From: Symbiodinium natans
Taxonomy: Eukaryota > Sar > Dinophyceae > Suessiales > Symbiodiniaceae
Reading direction: 5' to 3'
NCBI GenBank assembly: GCA_905221605.1
Contig: CAJNDS010002677.1
Coordinates: 220,001-260,937, forward strand
Length of the DNA: 40,937 nt
Shown here: positions 21,205-32,505 of the stretch, in pieces
Layout: each line of letters starts with the position of its first letter
Position numbering within the stretch: position 1 is the stretch's first letter
The notes under the pieces: model-generated
Databases searched by the model: none
What the model was told of the DNA's origin: nothing
What the model saw: only the letters and a program-made list of their open reading frames with translations
Program-made: the position numbers and the translations under genes

Positions 21205-21265
21205 AGGAATGAGTGAAGTCCCTTCCTCTCCTCTTCGAAGGGGTCATTCCCTTGGGCTCAAGCTT

Positions 21266-21476
21266 CCTTTCATTCCTTTCATTCCTTTCATTCCTTTCAT
21301 TCCTTTCATTCCTTTCATTCCTTTCATTCCTTTCATTCCTTTCATTCCTTTCATTCCTTTCATTCCTTTCATTCCTTTCATTCCTTTCATTGCTTTCATT
21401 CCTTTCATTCCTTTCATTCCTTTCATTCCTTTCATTCCTTTCATTCCTTTCATTCCTTTCATTCCTTTCATTCCTT
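21266..21476. repeat. 9-bp tandem array (CATTCCTTT)n
   Basis: About 23 units with one G variant near 21394. Because the unit is three codons long and has no stop, both strands stay open, giving false IPF, LSF, MKG and NER repeat proteins. Confidence 0.97.
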
Positions 21477-21607
21477 GGGTTCCCGACCCCTTTGAACACA
21501 CGTGCAGGGATACGTTGCTAATTCCGCAAAGCCTTTCGTTATTAGTGCCCCGAAGTCTTTTGTTATTACTACCCCCTTTTGCCTTTCGTTGTTAGTGCAC
21601 GGTCTCA

Positions 21608-22025
21608 ACGCCGACGCCGACGCGAACGCCGATGCCGACAAGTCAACCGGTGACACCCTGATCGGCCGAGCTGCGACGGCGGCGGTGACGGCGACGGCGA
21701 CGGTGACAGCAACGGCAACAACAACGACAACCATAATCACAACCACAACGACCGCGACGCCGGCGGCGGCGGCGACGGTGGTGGTGACAGCGGCGACAGC
21801 GACGAGAGCAACGACAGCGGCGACAGCGACGACAGTGAAGCGACGACAGCGAAGCGACGACAACGAAACAACGACAGCGAAGCGACGACAGCGAAGCGAC
21901 GACAGCGCAGCGACAGTGCCGCGACGACAACGCAACGACGACCACGCAGCGACGACAGCACAGCGACGACCACAACGACGACGACGACGATGACGGCGGC
22001 AGCGACGGCGACGACAGCAACGACA
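21608..22025. repeat. GACGAC/GCGACGACAGCGAA-rich low-complexity tract
   Basis: Dense CGACGACAG, GCGACGACA and GGCGACGGC units. The track is open in several frames through composition only. Confidence 0.85.
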
Positions 22026-22029
22026 ATGC

Positions 22030-23403
22030 GGCCTGCAGTTGCCAAACGCGGGAGAGATACTGGACTATGCGACCGTGCTACTTGCGCAGCCACCGTCGCG
22101 CACGCGTCACAGCATACGTCATTGCTTACGCCCCCCCACAAGAGTGTGCCAAAGTTGCCCTTGGCCCTTGGCCCTTGCGGATCCGGTGGGACAATACTGA
22201 CCAGCTGATCGATTCCGATGCTGGCATTCCGCACAGCAAAGCCAGCAGATTTTCGCACGCGAGAACGCTGCTGGAGTTGCCCATTACGGAGCCTCAGCGT
22301 CGGACAACTGGTGCAGGTAGAAAGGCAGAGTGAGAACACAAAGTGTTAATACGTGTTAACTATGACGCGCTACAAGGGGGCAATTTTGTTTGCTTTCCTG
22401 TTGGAATTTTGTCGCCTTCGAAGTGGCAGCCGGTGGCAGCCTAATCCTGGTAGACGCTGCAGCATGTGGACGACTTGTCTGAGAGCTTTGCTCGCTTCCG
22501 GCGCTGGGACAATTGGGCAAAGCAGCTACGAACAAAATGCGGAGTGAATCGCGCGCTGAATCGCGCAAATTTGGGATGGGGCAGCAATCCGCATAATGAA
22601 TGTTGATAGACCGGGTAACCAAGGATTCATGATGATTCATGTATAACCTCTGTCTCATACAAAGACTCGGCTTTCTTGTCACCCTTGGATTCATCACCCA
22701 GTTCTTTCTCGTTCTTGACCGCGGGCTTTTCCTTGAGACTTAGGATTTTCCGTGTAAACGACTTGACAACTAGACCATGAATCATCAAGCAGGAAAGGAA
22801 CTCTCTTGACAAGGGGCCCACGACACGACTCTGAGACCTGAACTCTCATATCTTCACTCGTGACTCAACCTCTCATAGTATTCCCCGGAAATGGTATGAG
22901 TCTGTCTCAACAGCAAAGTCGCTGCTGCCAACTGTCAGCGCACAGGTCTGCAGTTCACAACGTTTATCGCACACGCTCCATGTCGAGCTACGGCGGCTCA
23001 AGGGGCGCCTAAGGGGCTTGGGAGCAAAAGGATTGCAGCGAAAAACTTTGTTTCATGAATGCATGCCGGTTGACTGGCATTGACACGGAAGGAAAACGAT
23101 AACTTAAAATGTAAGAAAACGGTCGCCCTTGAGTCGCTCTTCACATCGTCGAACGAGCTCAGTAATGGACAGCGCCGCGCGGCCATCGTCCTGTCACGTC
23201 GATGCAATCGATTTAGCGACTGCAGTCGCTCATGCTCTCACACTTGTGTCCTTGCCCTTTCCTGTTGCGACAAGCTTTGACATGTGGTGTTACCCCGTCG
23301 TTCTGAATATTCATTGCCGAAATGGTGATTGCCGGCTGCCGCTACCACGACCACGACCGCTTCCGACTCCTGAACTCCTGCTTCTGCTCCACCATTGACT
23401 ATA
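22030..23403. other. No recognised gene
   Basis: No domain seen. Ordinary composition, with a triple TTGGCCC repeat near 22157-22178. A frame at about 22067-22333 is open but not recognisable. Confidence 0.4.
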
Positions 23404-23407
23404 TTAA

Positions 23408-23645
23408 GGTTGACTTCACATTAATGATTCCCGCTACAATTATAAAATCCAGCTGCCGGAACACAATAATGTAACCCCCCACAATTATAAAATCCAGCCC
23501 GGAAAACTACTAGTGGTACTACTACCTAATACTAAAACGAATAGTACGTCCTGCCAGGATGTAGGCGAATATAATTGAGGAGACTCTGGCCGGAGAGATT
23601 GATCAATCAAGGGGGGGGGTGGCGTTTATTAATGCGAAGTCAACA
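23408..23645. mobile_element. MITE-like element with TTAA target duplication
   Basis: A 238-bp segment is bounded on both sides by TTAA (23404-23407 and 23646-23649). Its ends form terminal inverted repeats: GGTTGACTTCACATTAAT on the left and, on the reverse strand from the right, TGTTGACTTCGCATTAAT (16 of 18 positions identical). It has no coding capacity. TTAA duplication is characteristic of the piggyBac superfamily. Inside, ACAATTATAAAATCCAGC occurs twice about 45 bases apart (about 23435 and 23480). Confidence 0.7.
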
Positions 23646-23829
23646 TTAATACTGTTGATGCAAATATTTCGGTGCCTGCTGGGTCGCTTATGGCTCGCAG
23701 TCTCTGCGCCTCCGGGTAACGCTACATGATCGGCGACATCCGTGTTTTGAGCTGCGTCTTGGTGGCTCTGGTGGTTGTCTTCGTGTCGTGGTGGTTTAAT
23801 GGAAGTACAACTTCGTCAAGATCGCAGGA

Positions 23830-24235
23830 AGCCAGTTTTTTTTGTTTTACTGGACCGACGTCAAGCTCAACTACCTCAACGGGTTCTACGCCGTCTACTC
23901 CAGGAAGCCCGACGAGGCGAAGTGAACAACGCGTGCAAGCTGAGGACCTGGTTCGTTCTCCATCTCCACCGCTCATGGCCCTGTAATAGTGCCTTCTTGA
24001 ACAGTAGCGATGCCCGGTGGTGATTCACATTCACGTCGTTCAGCTCCAGCGCCGCCTGGTCCAGCCTGCAGGTGACCTTCTTGGCAGCGGTCATCGCCTC
24101 GTCGAATCGCATATTCACAACACGGGCGACAGCTTCCAGGCATGCCGCTCTGGCTGCCGCATTGACGTCTTCGATCCCCACTCCAACGTAGTGAGCCGGA
24201 AGGCTTGTCAGAGTTGACTTCGTCCAGGCTCGCCG
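23830..24235. other. Unresolved coding-like fragments on both strands
   Basis: On the + strand at about 23855-23925 a frame reads WTDVKLNYLNGFYAVYSRKP and then stops. On the - strand at about 24010-24215 a frame reads AHYVGVGIEDVNAAARAACL and continues as a charged helix to about ELNDVNVNHH. Both look like real former coding sequence but I recognise neither. They lie at the 3' end of the decayed copia element and are probably further element debris. Confidence 0.35.
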
Positions 24236-24323
24236 CATAGATGACATAGCCGCCTTGGCTGGACCGGATGGGTACGCTGCCAAGCACAGGCGACTCAAAT
24301 CGCCATGTCGATGAAAGCTCCAC

Positions 24324-24655
24324 TCATAGCGCTCTACCGTCTCCTTCGCGAACCTCAGGGTCTTGTTGGCCCCCAGTAAGGGCCGACATCGCGGACTGCA
24401 TCAGAGACACCGACGCTGGCCATGCCAGCGCTCCAATCAAGGACCTCAACTTAGCCACCTCCCGCTCGTCCAGGTCGTCACCCACCATGTCCTTCCTGGC
24501 TTTCTCCACTGTGATGGGCTTAATGTGGTGGACGTATTTCTTGAGATTCATCTTCACCGCGTCATGGCCGAAGCTTTGGAGCATGTTCACGCCGCAGAAG
24601 ACTTGGTCGTAGGAGAAGTCGATGGAACCGAACTTGAATAGACCGTCCCGAGCTG
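24324..24655 (-). pseudogene. Copia reverse transcriptase, C-terminal part
   Basis: Resumes the copia protein interrupted at 26467: LFKFGSIDFSYDQVFCG, then KMNLKKYVHHIKPITVEKAR and EVAKLRSLIGALAWPASVSL. The last is the typical LR.L.GAL.WPA block near the RT/RNase H boundary of copia elements. Joining LLHR (26467) to LFKFGS (about 24650) gives a natural copia sequence, which shows that the intervening DNA was inserted later. Confidence 0.8.
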
Positions 24656-26466
24656 GCAGGCCTTCTGCCTCACATGGCGCTTTTTTTACGTTCCCCCAGC
24701 GTTTTCATCTTTTATGATGAGCAGGGCCGGGCTCACGAAGTGCGGCAAGGGGAAGGCGGAGAGCAAGGTGATCCGTTGATGCCTTGCCTGTTCGCCTTGG
24801 GCCAGCACAAAGCGTTGCTGGAGGTCCATGCCCGACTCCACCCGTCGGACACGTTGTAGGCCTTCCTTGACGACATCTACGTGACGGGTTCCCCCGACCA
24901 CCCCGCGAGCCAGTTCGGCCACGTTCGGGAAGCCGTCGCACGCCGCGAACACCCAGGTGCATTTGGGCAAGACACGCGCGTGGAACTCCGCAGGTGAGGA
25001 ACCACCAGAGCTGCTCGCCCAGCTCCCCACCGACCGAGGACCCTGCCAACCCCTGTTGGACCGGAAGTTGGGCGCTCGCAGAGGCCCAGCAGGCTTGGTG
25101 GTCTTGGGAAGCTATCGGAAGCCGGGCGTTCGTCGCCGAAAAGCTCGCGTTTGCGCGAGCAGGCCCGCCTGCTCCACCAACTCCCGCACGTGCCCCACCT
25201 GCAGTCAGCGTAGCTGGTGCTGCTGTACTGTGCAGCGCCTCGATGCCCTTACTTGGTACGGACCGTGCCGCCCTCCGACACGGCAGACTTCGCCGCCAAG
25301 CATGATGCCGCGGTCGTGCGCTGCCTCGCGAGGCTGCGCTTGTCAGTGGCAGTGGTGGCCGCGTGTTGCCAGCCCGGTCTTCCGAATCCGCCAGGGTCAT
25401 GGCGCGCGCGTCGGCGCTGTTTCAGGTCTCGTCGCAAGCAAATTGGCCCAAGTGGGCGCGGGGAAACCGGGGGTGTGCCGGGCGCGTAGCGGGCGAACCA
25501 GGTCAGCGAGCACGCCTTGGTGCTCGCCCAGCGTGCACAAGGTATCCGCCCACGAGCCCCAGTAAGCCGAGTGGCGTTGCTTCTGCGCAGACCCGAGTCC
25601 CAGTCCGCCCATGCTGAGGGGGAGCTGTGCTCGTCTCGGGCGTTGCTGCTGTCTCAGGCAGGGGAGGCCGCGAGTTGTGCCTTCACGGCCTTCCCCACCA
25701 CCTCGAATACCAGAGTGCCGGATGAGGAGTACCGCATCATGTTGCTCCGCAGACCTCTTGTGGTGGCGGCTTGGACGTCTACGGGGACCGCCGCTCCGCG
25801 CAAGTGGGTGTGCTGGCCAGGAAAGCAGGCCCCCTTCAGCAGGCGGCGGCTCGTATCTGTAGAGAAGCAGGCGCCCGAGTCGCCGTCCATGTCGCCCTGC
25901 GTGACCTCAACCTGGATGTGCCAGCGGCCGGCGGGCGCCGATCGAGGTGGTGGCCAACGGCCTCCCCATTTGGCAGGGTGCGCAGATCGCCGTTGACGCG
26001 ACGATCGTTAGCTCCATACGCCGTGATGGCCAGCCGCGTCCGCGGGCCGATCGACCGCAAGCACCGGACCTACCCGGAATTCCAACAGGCGCGGCGCTGC
26101 CGACTGGTTGTGGTCGGAGTTGAGGTCGGCGGACGCATCAACCGTCCCACGCTCACCTTTCTTCGGCTGCTGGCGCGGGCGCGGGCTCGCCAGAGGGCGC
26201 CGTGGTGTGCAGCAGGGGCGAGGCAAGCGCTGATGCGGCGCTGATGCGGCGCTGAACGGCACTGGCATCTTTCGCCGCCCTGCGCGCGCACGCCTGCTCG
26301 CTTCTCGATCTTTTCGAGCTGCCGACGGACGGCCACGAGGTTCCGCTCGGGGAGCTTCTGGTAGGCCACCTTCCGCCAGCGCCCAGCAGGCTGTGAGGGC
26401 ATCCCTGCGTGCGCCGACGCCGGGACACCTGACTGCGGGCGGAAAAAGGAGTGCGGAAAAAAACAT
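24655..26466 (+). mobile_element. 5'-truncated LINE inserted in copia, with A-rich 3' end
   Basis: A non-LTR retroelement fragment that starts in the middle of the reverse transcriptase. Protein signals: YDEQGRAHEVRQGEGGEQGD and the catalytic FLDD at 24863-24874 (preceded by an in-frame TAG at 24857-24859), LLYCAAPRC and VRTVPPSDTADFAAKHDAAV (25217-25310), ALLLSQAGEAASCAFTAFPT (about 25640-25700), AAARICREAGARVAVHVALR (about 25840-25900), and HRTYPEFQQARRCRLVVVGV (about 26057-26120). The 3' end is GCGGAAAAAGGAGTGCGGAAAAAAA, shared with the copy ending at about 32804. Segment about 25375-25616 is inverted. 5' truncation is the usual result of target-primed reverse transcription. Confidence 0.8.
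25375..25616 (-). pseudogene. Inverted internal segment of the LINE
   Basis: On the - strand this piece reads MGGLGLGSAQKQRHSAYWGS then WADTLCTLGEHQGVLADLV. This is the GGLGL...YW.SWADTL block that in related LINEs sits between the CLARL block (ending about 25345 on +) and the LLSQAG block (from about 25640 on +). Flipping it restores the expected order. Confidence 0.7.
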
Positions 26467-26932
26467 CGGTGCAGCAAACGCTGGCCCTCGTCCTGCACGT
26501 CTTCTTTCGCATTCACATGTTCGCCTCCACCGACTACGTCGTGCACGTGGACGCCGAGAATGCCATCCATGACCATTGCAACACCCGCAGACGGGATCGT
26601 CACCCTCTTGGGCTTGCCTGCTGAGGTACACGCATCGGTCGAGCTTGTGCCTGGCAAAGGTGAGCTCCTGCCTGCTTTCGCGATCCGCGGTGGTGTACCA
26701 CTGCCTGGGGGCTCTCACATTTCCCAAAGCTGGCTAAAACAAAAAAAGCTGGCTTCAAGATTCGGAGAATCTGGAAGGCTTTCAGGCCCATCAAGCGCGC
26801 GAGCTTCTTCCGAATGTTACGGTTGGGAACGGAGAACAGGCTGATTTCTTGATCTACGTCGTGAAATTGCAGGAAAGCTGACTTCACATCGGCACTGAAG
26901 ATCTTCCACCCCATCTGGCAGCGCAGCAGCAT
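26467..26932 (-). pseudogene. Copia reverse transcriptase, N-half, active-site mutant
   Basis: Begins WKIFSADVKSAFLQ (the first catalytic Asp region) and IRKKLARLMGL..ILRILKPAF in one frame (26932-26600). It then shifts to a frame with WYTTADRESRQELTFARHKL (about 26700-26640) and to a third with MDGILGVHVHDVVGGGEHVN (about 26575-26516). The last should contain the VDD catalytic pair but reads HVHD, so the first aspartate is histidine (CAC for GAC). The reading stops being copia-like after LLHR at about 26467, where the LINE begins. Confidence 0.8.
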
Positions 26933-26983
26933 GATGAGGCTTCGGGGACAATGTCGGCGATTCTGTTTCCAACTTCTTGCTGG

Positions 26984-27630
26984 TCACATCCACGCGCCGG
27001 AAGCCCTGAAGGATGAGCCTCGCGTTCGCCTTTTGTCGTCCTGGATCTTCTTTACGAGCTGTATCACGAAGTGTCCATAATCTCTCACAGACTTCTTTGC
27101 TGTGGCTTCCACTCCACAGCGTCCGAAGAGCCTAAGCCATTTCTGCCACGTCAGCTCGCCTATCACCAACTTCGTCGCGCCACTGTCCAGGATGGCATAG
27201 CCGGGACCGGTCTGGCTGAAGAACACGTTCTCCGCCGGGTGCACCTCGACATTCTTTTCCGTCACGGTCTGGCGGCCTTGGTTGTTGGCATACATCTCCT
27301 CGACCACGTTGGCCTACTCCACGGGCTTGGTGGCGTCTTGCAGGCGATAGCTTTTGAACCAGACCCAGTCGACCTCGATGAGTCGGTGGAAGGCCCTGGC
27401 AGGTTCGCTGCGGCATCCCTGCGGGGGCTCGAGGTGGGCCTGCGAGAGGAAGCAAAGTGCCGGAAGCCTTTGTCACCACTTTTGCTCTTTCCTTTTGTTT
27501 CGCCCTGCCTTTTGGGAGGGCTTCGGGCTTCCACTGTTTTTCTCGCCTGGCAACGCATCTTGTTCCACCTCCTTGTCAAGTATGTTGCAGAAGGAGGCGA
27601 AAACACTGTAAATACCAGTGTTCTAGGCAT
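26984..27630 (-). pseudogene. Copia gag end and aspartic protease
   Basis: The frame ending near 26984 contains YAILDSGATKLVIGELTWQK, the active-site DSGAT of retroviral-type aspartic proteases (codons near 27185-27200), preceded by ANVVEEMYANNQGRQTVTE. A TAG stop at about 27313 interrupts the frame upstream. Another frame at 27400-27600 gives a lysine-rich stretch (KGKSKSGDKGF) typical of the gag-protease junction. The protease would cut the polyprotein; this copy is broken by the stop and at least one frameshift. Confidence 0.75.
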
Positions 27631-27860
27631 GCAATATGAATGACGTCATTATCCCCCCCCCCCACCCCTTCCATAATTTTGTGCAAAGAGGCAAAACGCC
27701 GGAAAGAAAAGTGCTGGTCGCGAAAGGCATGGAGACTTGTGGCAAAGTATCTTGTTCCACCTCCTTGTCAAGTATGTTGCAGAAAGAGGCGAAAACACTG
27801 TAAATACCAGGTGTTTTAGGCATGCAATATGAATGACGTTATTATCCCCCCCCCCCCGCC
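27551..27860. repeat. Direct repeat pair, about 110 bp each, 192 bp apart
   Basis: 27551-27664 and 27743-27859 are nearly identical (ATCTTGTTCCACCTCCTTGT, GGCATGCAATATGAATGACG, then a poly-C run). Differences include AAGGAGG/AAAGAGG and CAGTGTTCT/CAGGTGTTTT. The first copy overlaps the start of the recognisable copia gag region. It contains the palindrome TGACGTCA, which the second copy has lost (TGACGTTA). Confidence 0.9.
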
Positions 27861-27927
27861 CCAAGCAGGCAAAAAAACAAGGAAAACGCAAGAAAACACG
27901 TGATCAGTTAAGGGCGTGTCACCTACT

Positions 27928-29037
<1,110 letters not shown>

Positions 29038-29049
29038 TATTTATCATAA

Positions 29050-29240
29050 TCAGAATAATAGTAATAATAATAACAATAACAATAACATTAACAATAGCAA
29101 TAGCAATAACAAGAACAATACCAATAACAATAACAATAACAATAACAATAACAATAACAATAACAATAACAATAACAATAACAATAACAATAACAATAAC
29201 AATAACAATAACAATAACAACAACAATAGTAATTAATAGT
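29050..29240. repeat. AATAAC hexamer array
   Basis: About 30 units of AATAAC with a few variants (AATAGC, AAGAAC, AACATT) and an AATAGTAAT edge. Confidence 0.95.
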
Positions 29241-29255
29241 AATACTAATAATAAT

Positions 29256-29271
29256 GCCATTTTGGCTCAAG
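29256..29271 (+). other. Dinoflagellate spliced-leader relic
   Basis: GCCATTTTGGCTCAAG matches the last 16 bases of the conserved 22-base dinoflagellate spliced leader with no mismatch. In this size of sequence a chance match is very unlikely (about 80,000 positions on two strands against 4^16). The first six leader bases are absent or changed. A genomic leader joined to coding sequence is the known mark of a trans-spliced mRNA that was reverse-transcribed and inserted. Confidence 0.9.
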
Positions 29272-32200
29272 CTTCATTTAAACACACCCGCTGGGGTGTC
29301 AGTTGCCTCGGGATGAACGTCGCTGCGAGCGTCTTGGACAAGGTCCAAAGCGATGTGACCACCCGGAAAACGCAGACAACACAGCGCATCACAGCGCTGG
29401 CCAACGCATTGCAGAGCGCCACAGCAGCGATACAACAGAACTCCCTCACCCACGAGGGTGGGGAGTTCTCTCGCGAGCTTGCAGTAGAGGGTCCAGGACC
29501 GCGGTCCCGGTTCCCCTGAAGCTCTCGACTTGAAGCGTACCGACGGCGGTGAACGATTTGCGGACTGTTGTCAAGGCAGTTGAGGGGAAGATCGACGACA
29601 CGGCATTCGATGAAGGCCTCCCGATTGAGTCCTTCGACCACATTTGCCTCGACGGAGAATGCCTCGGAAGGATCACCAGGGACCAAGTCAGGAACGCCCG
29701 CCGCGAGATGGGACTCGCGGGAGTTGGAGAGTCCGACATCAGCGATCTGCCTGGCTTTCGTGGTGGTTCCGGGGTCCAACTTGCGATGGCCTCCCCTGGT
29801 AAACAGCTCTTCACAGTCCAAGAAGCGGTCGGGACTGCGCGAGCGTGCAGCGTGGAGGGCTTCCTCCATACATGTATGCGTCCCAGAGCCCACGAAGTCA
29901 CTCCACGCGTTGGCGGATGTCACATCCATGCTCTGGGCCAACATCGTGTTTTCGAATGAATGAGATGCCGACAAAGGATTGTCCTACGCCCCCGTGTATT
30001 ACGGCCTTGCCGCAATGGTCGGCAACAAGGGGGATGCAGCGGCCTGCCGTACGCGATGGAGGGAACTCGGCCTGATGGGATCGCCGTTGGCCATCCAGAA
30101 GTCCTTGGAAGGGGCGCAGGACGTCGGCTTGGAGAAGTTCAAGGAAGCCTTCGATTCCATCATAGGTCAACATTGACCAAGCCTTCCCGACATACTTCCG
30201 AGCGGCGGCAGCTCCGATGACGCTCACCGATCGAGGACTCCTTGATGAGATCCTGGCTCAGAACGACGATGCTCCTGTTCAAGTGTGCGTACAGTTACAA
30301 GGAGGGAGGTACCCGCTAGCTGAAGCTGATGCGCAGCACCTGTAGCTGCGTCGCAGAGGGGCAGCATCGCAGGAAAGATGACGAGAGAACAGGTGCTTGA
30401 CACCATTTGGGCCGAGGGCCAGGGCAAGCCGATCTCCATCTGCCACATCAATCTGGCGGCCGCACACGGCAGCCGCAGGAGGGTCACCAGGCCAATTTCT
30501 GCAGATTCCCTGATCAGCGAAGACGAGGCAACAGAGACTGGGGTCGCTGGGACATCTGTTTACGCGAGGCGAAAGGGGAGTCATGACCCCAAGCTCGCCG
30601 TGGCTGCATCAGCTGTCGCTCCTGATGTCGAAGTGCTGTGCAGCAATCGCACAGAAAATCGATGTGGAAATTCGTGCCCTCGTGGTTGCCAAGCTGTCTC
30701 ACGAGATACCTGGCCGCCCTGCCAATCGCGGTCAAGGACTGCATGTCCTCCCTGAAGTTCGAAGGGACGGTTGACGACCAGTGTGAGTACGCCCGACTCT
30801 TTGCACTAGGTCCCATCGGTGCAACTACGGGGAATCCGTTTGGAGCAGAAAGGACCATGGAGCAGTTGGCAGCCCTTTCCACTCTCCAAGCCATCGCCGC
30901 ATCGTGGCTCCCCCAAAAATACATGGGTGATGGGACGAAGATCTCGGCGGAGTTGAAGAGAATGTTGGACGAGACGAACTATGCGGCTGCTGAGCCGTGC
31001 AGGGAGCGGGTGGCAGCGCTGCGGCGGAAGACCTAGGAGTTGATCGAAAACGCCGCGGCCGCACTTGGTGGTGGATTCAGTGAGAGGGCCTCGACCTACT
31101 TCGTGAGAGGGTTGGGCCGCGATGACAAGCTGGAACGCTTCGTCGTCCCGGTGGCACCGGAAGAGGCGCGCGTCCGAATCGTGGAGAAGGTTCAGGAGAT
31201 GGAGCGCGCGTTGATCATGGAGATCAACGGAAGGCGTGCTACCCTGATGGACCAGCTAGGCGATGCAAAGAAGGAGGCCGAGGTCAAGCGACAGCTCCTC
31301 GAGAGGTTTGACGATGCAGCGGCGAAAGGCACAAAGAAAGGAAAGGACCCGGTGGTGTGGAACAACAGGCCCAAAGGAGACTATCGCCGAGATGCAGAAA
31401 AGGCGCTTGGTGTGGTGCAGAGCATTGAGGCCATGATTGAGTCGCTTTACGACCAGGAGCCGACAGAGGAGTGGCGCGAATCGGCTGCCGAGAGGCTCAA
31501 AAACGAGAACTATGCGGCGGGCATGACTTGGCTGGTGGAACACGATGCAAAGGTGTCTGAAGGGCTCGAAGACGGTGAGTCTGCCACAGCTGGATCGGAC
31601 CTGCCTCGCGATTTCCTCGGCCACACACTTGGCTACTATGCAGGCTGCGCGTACGGGATCGATATGCAAGGTGAATGGGACACCCTTGGAAGGTTGTACG
31701 CTGCTGTGTATTCCAGAATGGTGGCAAATGGCCGTGTCTCTGCAGACATCCAGCAGATCAGGGCGTGCAGCCGAGCGGTCGCAGCGCGTTGGGGGCTCCT
31801 GGGGACCGCCGACGAAGTCGCTTCCACTATTGGGGCGGTGGACGCATGCTGGCTCCCATACGCCCCGTCGCTAGACAACATCGTGGCCGGGTCTTACTAC
31901 GAGAAAGTGAGCATGAACACCTGGCGCCTGCGGTCATACGCCGAAGCACTGGTATTCCAACGAGGGGGTGCACAGCTCAGGGATACCCTTACCTTACAAA
32001 CCGAGCCAGATCGGTCGTTGAGGTGGTCGAGACGATGGCTGTGTCGATTGCCCAGGGCACAGCACCGGTCCACGTGAGCAGGGACCTCCTCAGCGTCCCG
32101 GCCACTTGCGCAGTCGTGGCCCATGCAGAGAGCGGATCGCACCAAATCGAGACCTTTCTGTCCCTAGTGTCGACAAGCTCCGCGCAGCCATCAGCAAGGC

Positions 32201-32505
32201 ACGAGCACTGGCCGACATGATTCGCAAGAATCCTGGCGCGTATTCTGCTTCGTGCAGTTTCCTGGGCGGAAGCCCAATTGACCCAGAGCCAATCAAGACG
32301 ACGAACCGGGAGCAGTTGGCCATCTGCATCGCTGGGAACCTGACGACACGTGAGTTGATCATGCAGCGCTGGCGTGAGGCCCCATCTGCACAGATGTTCG
32401 CAGTGAACACTGCCAATACCATCCTGGACCAGATCCGCCGGCTGGAGGCGTACGCACGTGCGGCACCTGCGGCGTACAAGCAGATCTACCGGGCAAGGAT
32501 CATGA
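29272..32505 (+). pseudogene. Retroposed, intronless, decayed gene of unknown function
   Basis: Directly after the leader relic comes a short leader region and ATG 29313 (MNVAASVLDKVQSDVTTRKT). Coding signal then runs for over 3.1 kb with frame changes near 29520, 29890, 30180, 30360, 30620, 30690, 31990 and 32140, an in-frame TGA at about 29960 and a TAG at 31034-31036. The longest clean part is about 30700-31985. The protein is Ala/Arg/Glu-rich and helical, with pieces such as ALIMEINGRRATLMDQLGDA, GYYAGCAYGIDMQGEWDTLG, YAPSLDNIVAGSYYEKVSMN and RELIMQRWREAPSAQMF. Total remnant is about 1,000 residues. I recognise no domain. It could be a host gene, a mobile-element structural protein or an endogenised viral structural gene; the sequence alone does not say which. 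The end at about 32505 abuts a LINE fragment. Confidence 0.7.

Larger units (their letters stand above)
24200..27640 (-). mobile_element. Decayed Ty1/copia element, interrupted by a LINE
   Basis: Read on the - strand from about 27640 down: a basic gag end, an aspartic protease (DSGAT), reverse transcriptase N-half (26932-26600), palm (to about 26467), then a foreign + strand LINE (about 24655-26466), then the reverse transcriptase C-part (24650-24324) and a trace of RNase H (SQGGYVIYAAS, about 24240-24290). Gene order is that of Ty1/copia, but no integrase is present between protease and RT. Stops and frameshifts abound. Long terminal repeats were not identified. Confidence 0.8.

Noticed and set aside
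21092-21595. Open frames coding IPF, LSF, NER or MKG repeats
   Set aside because: By-products of the 9-bp CATTCCTTT array.
24705-25400. 231-codon open frame on the - strand
   Set aside because: Antisense of the + strand LINE, whose conserved GGEQGDP and FLDD motifs fix the true strand.
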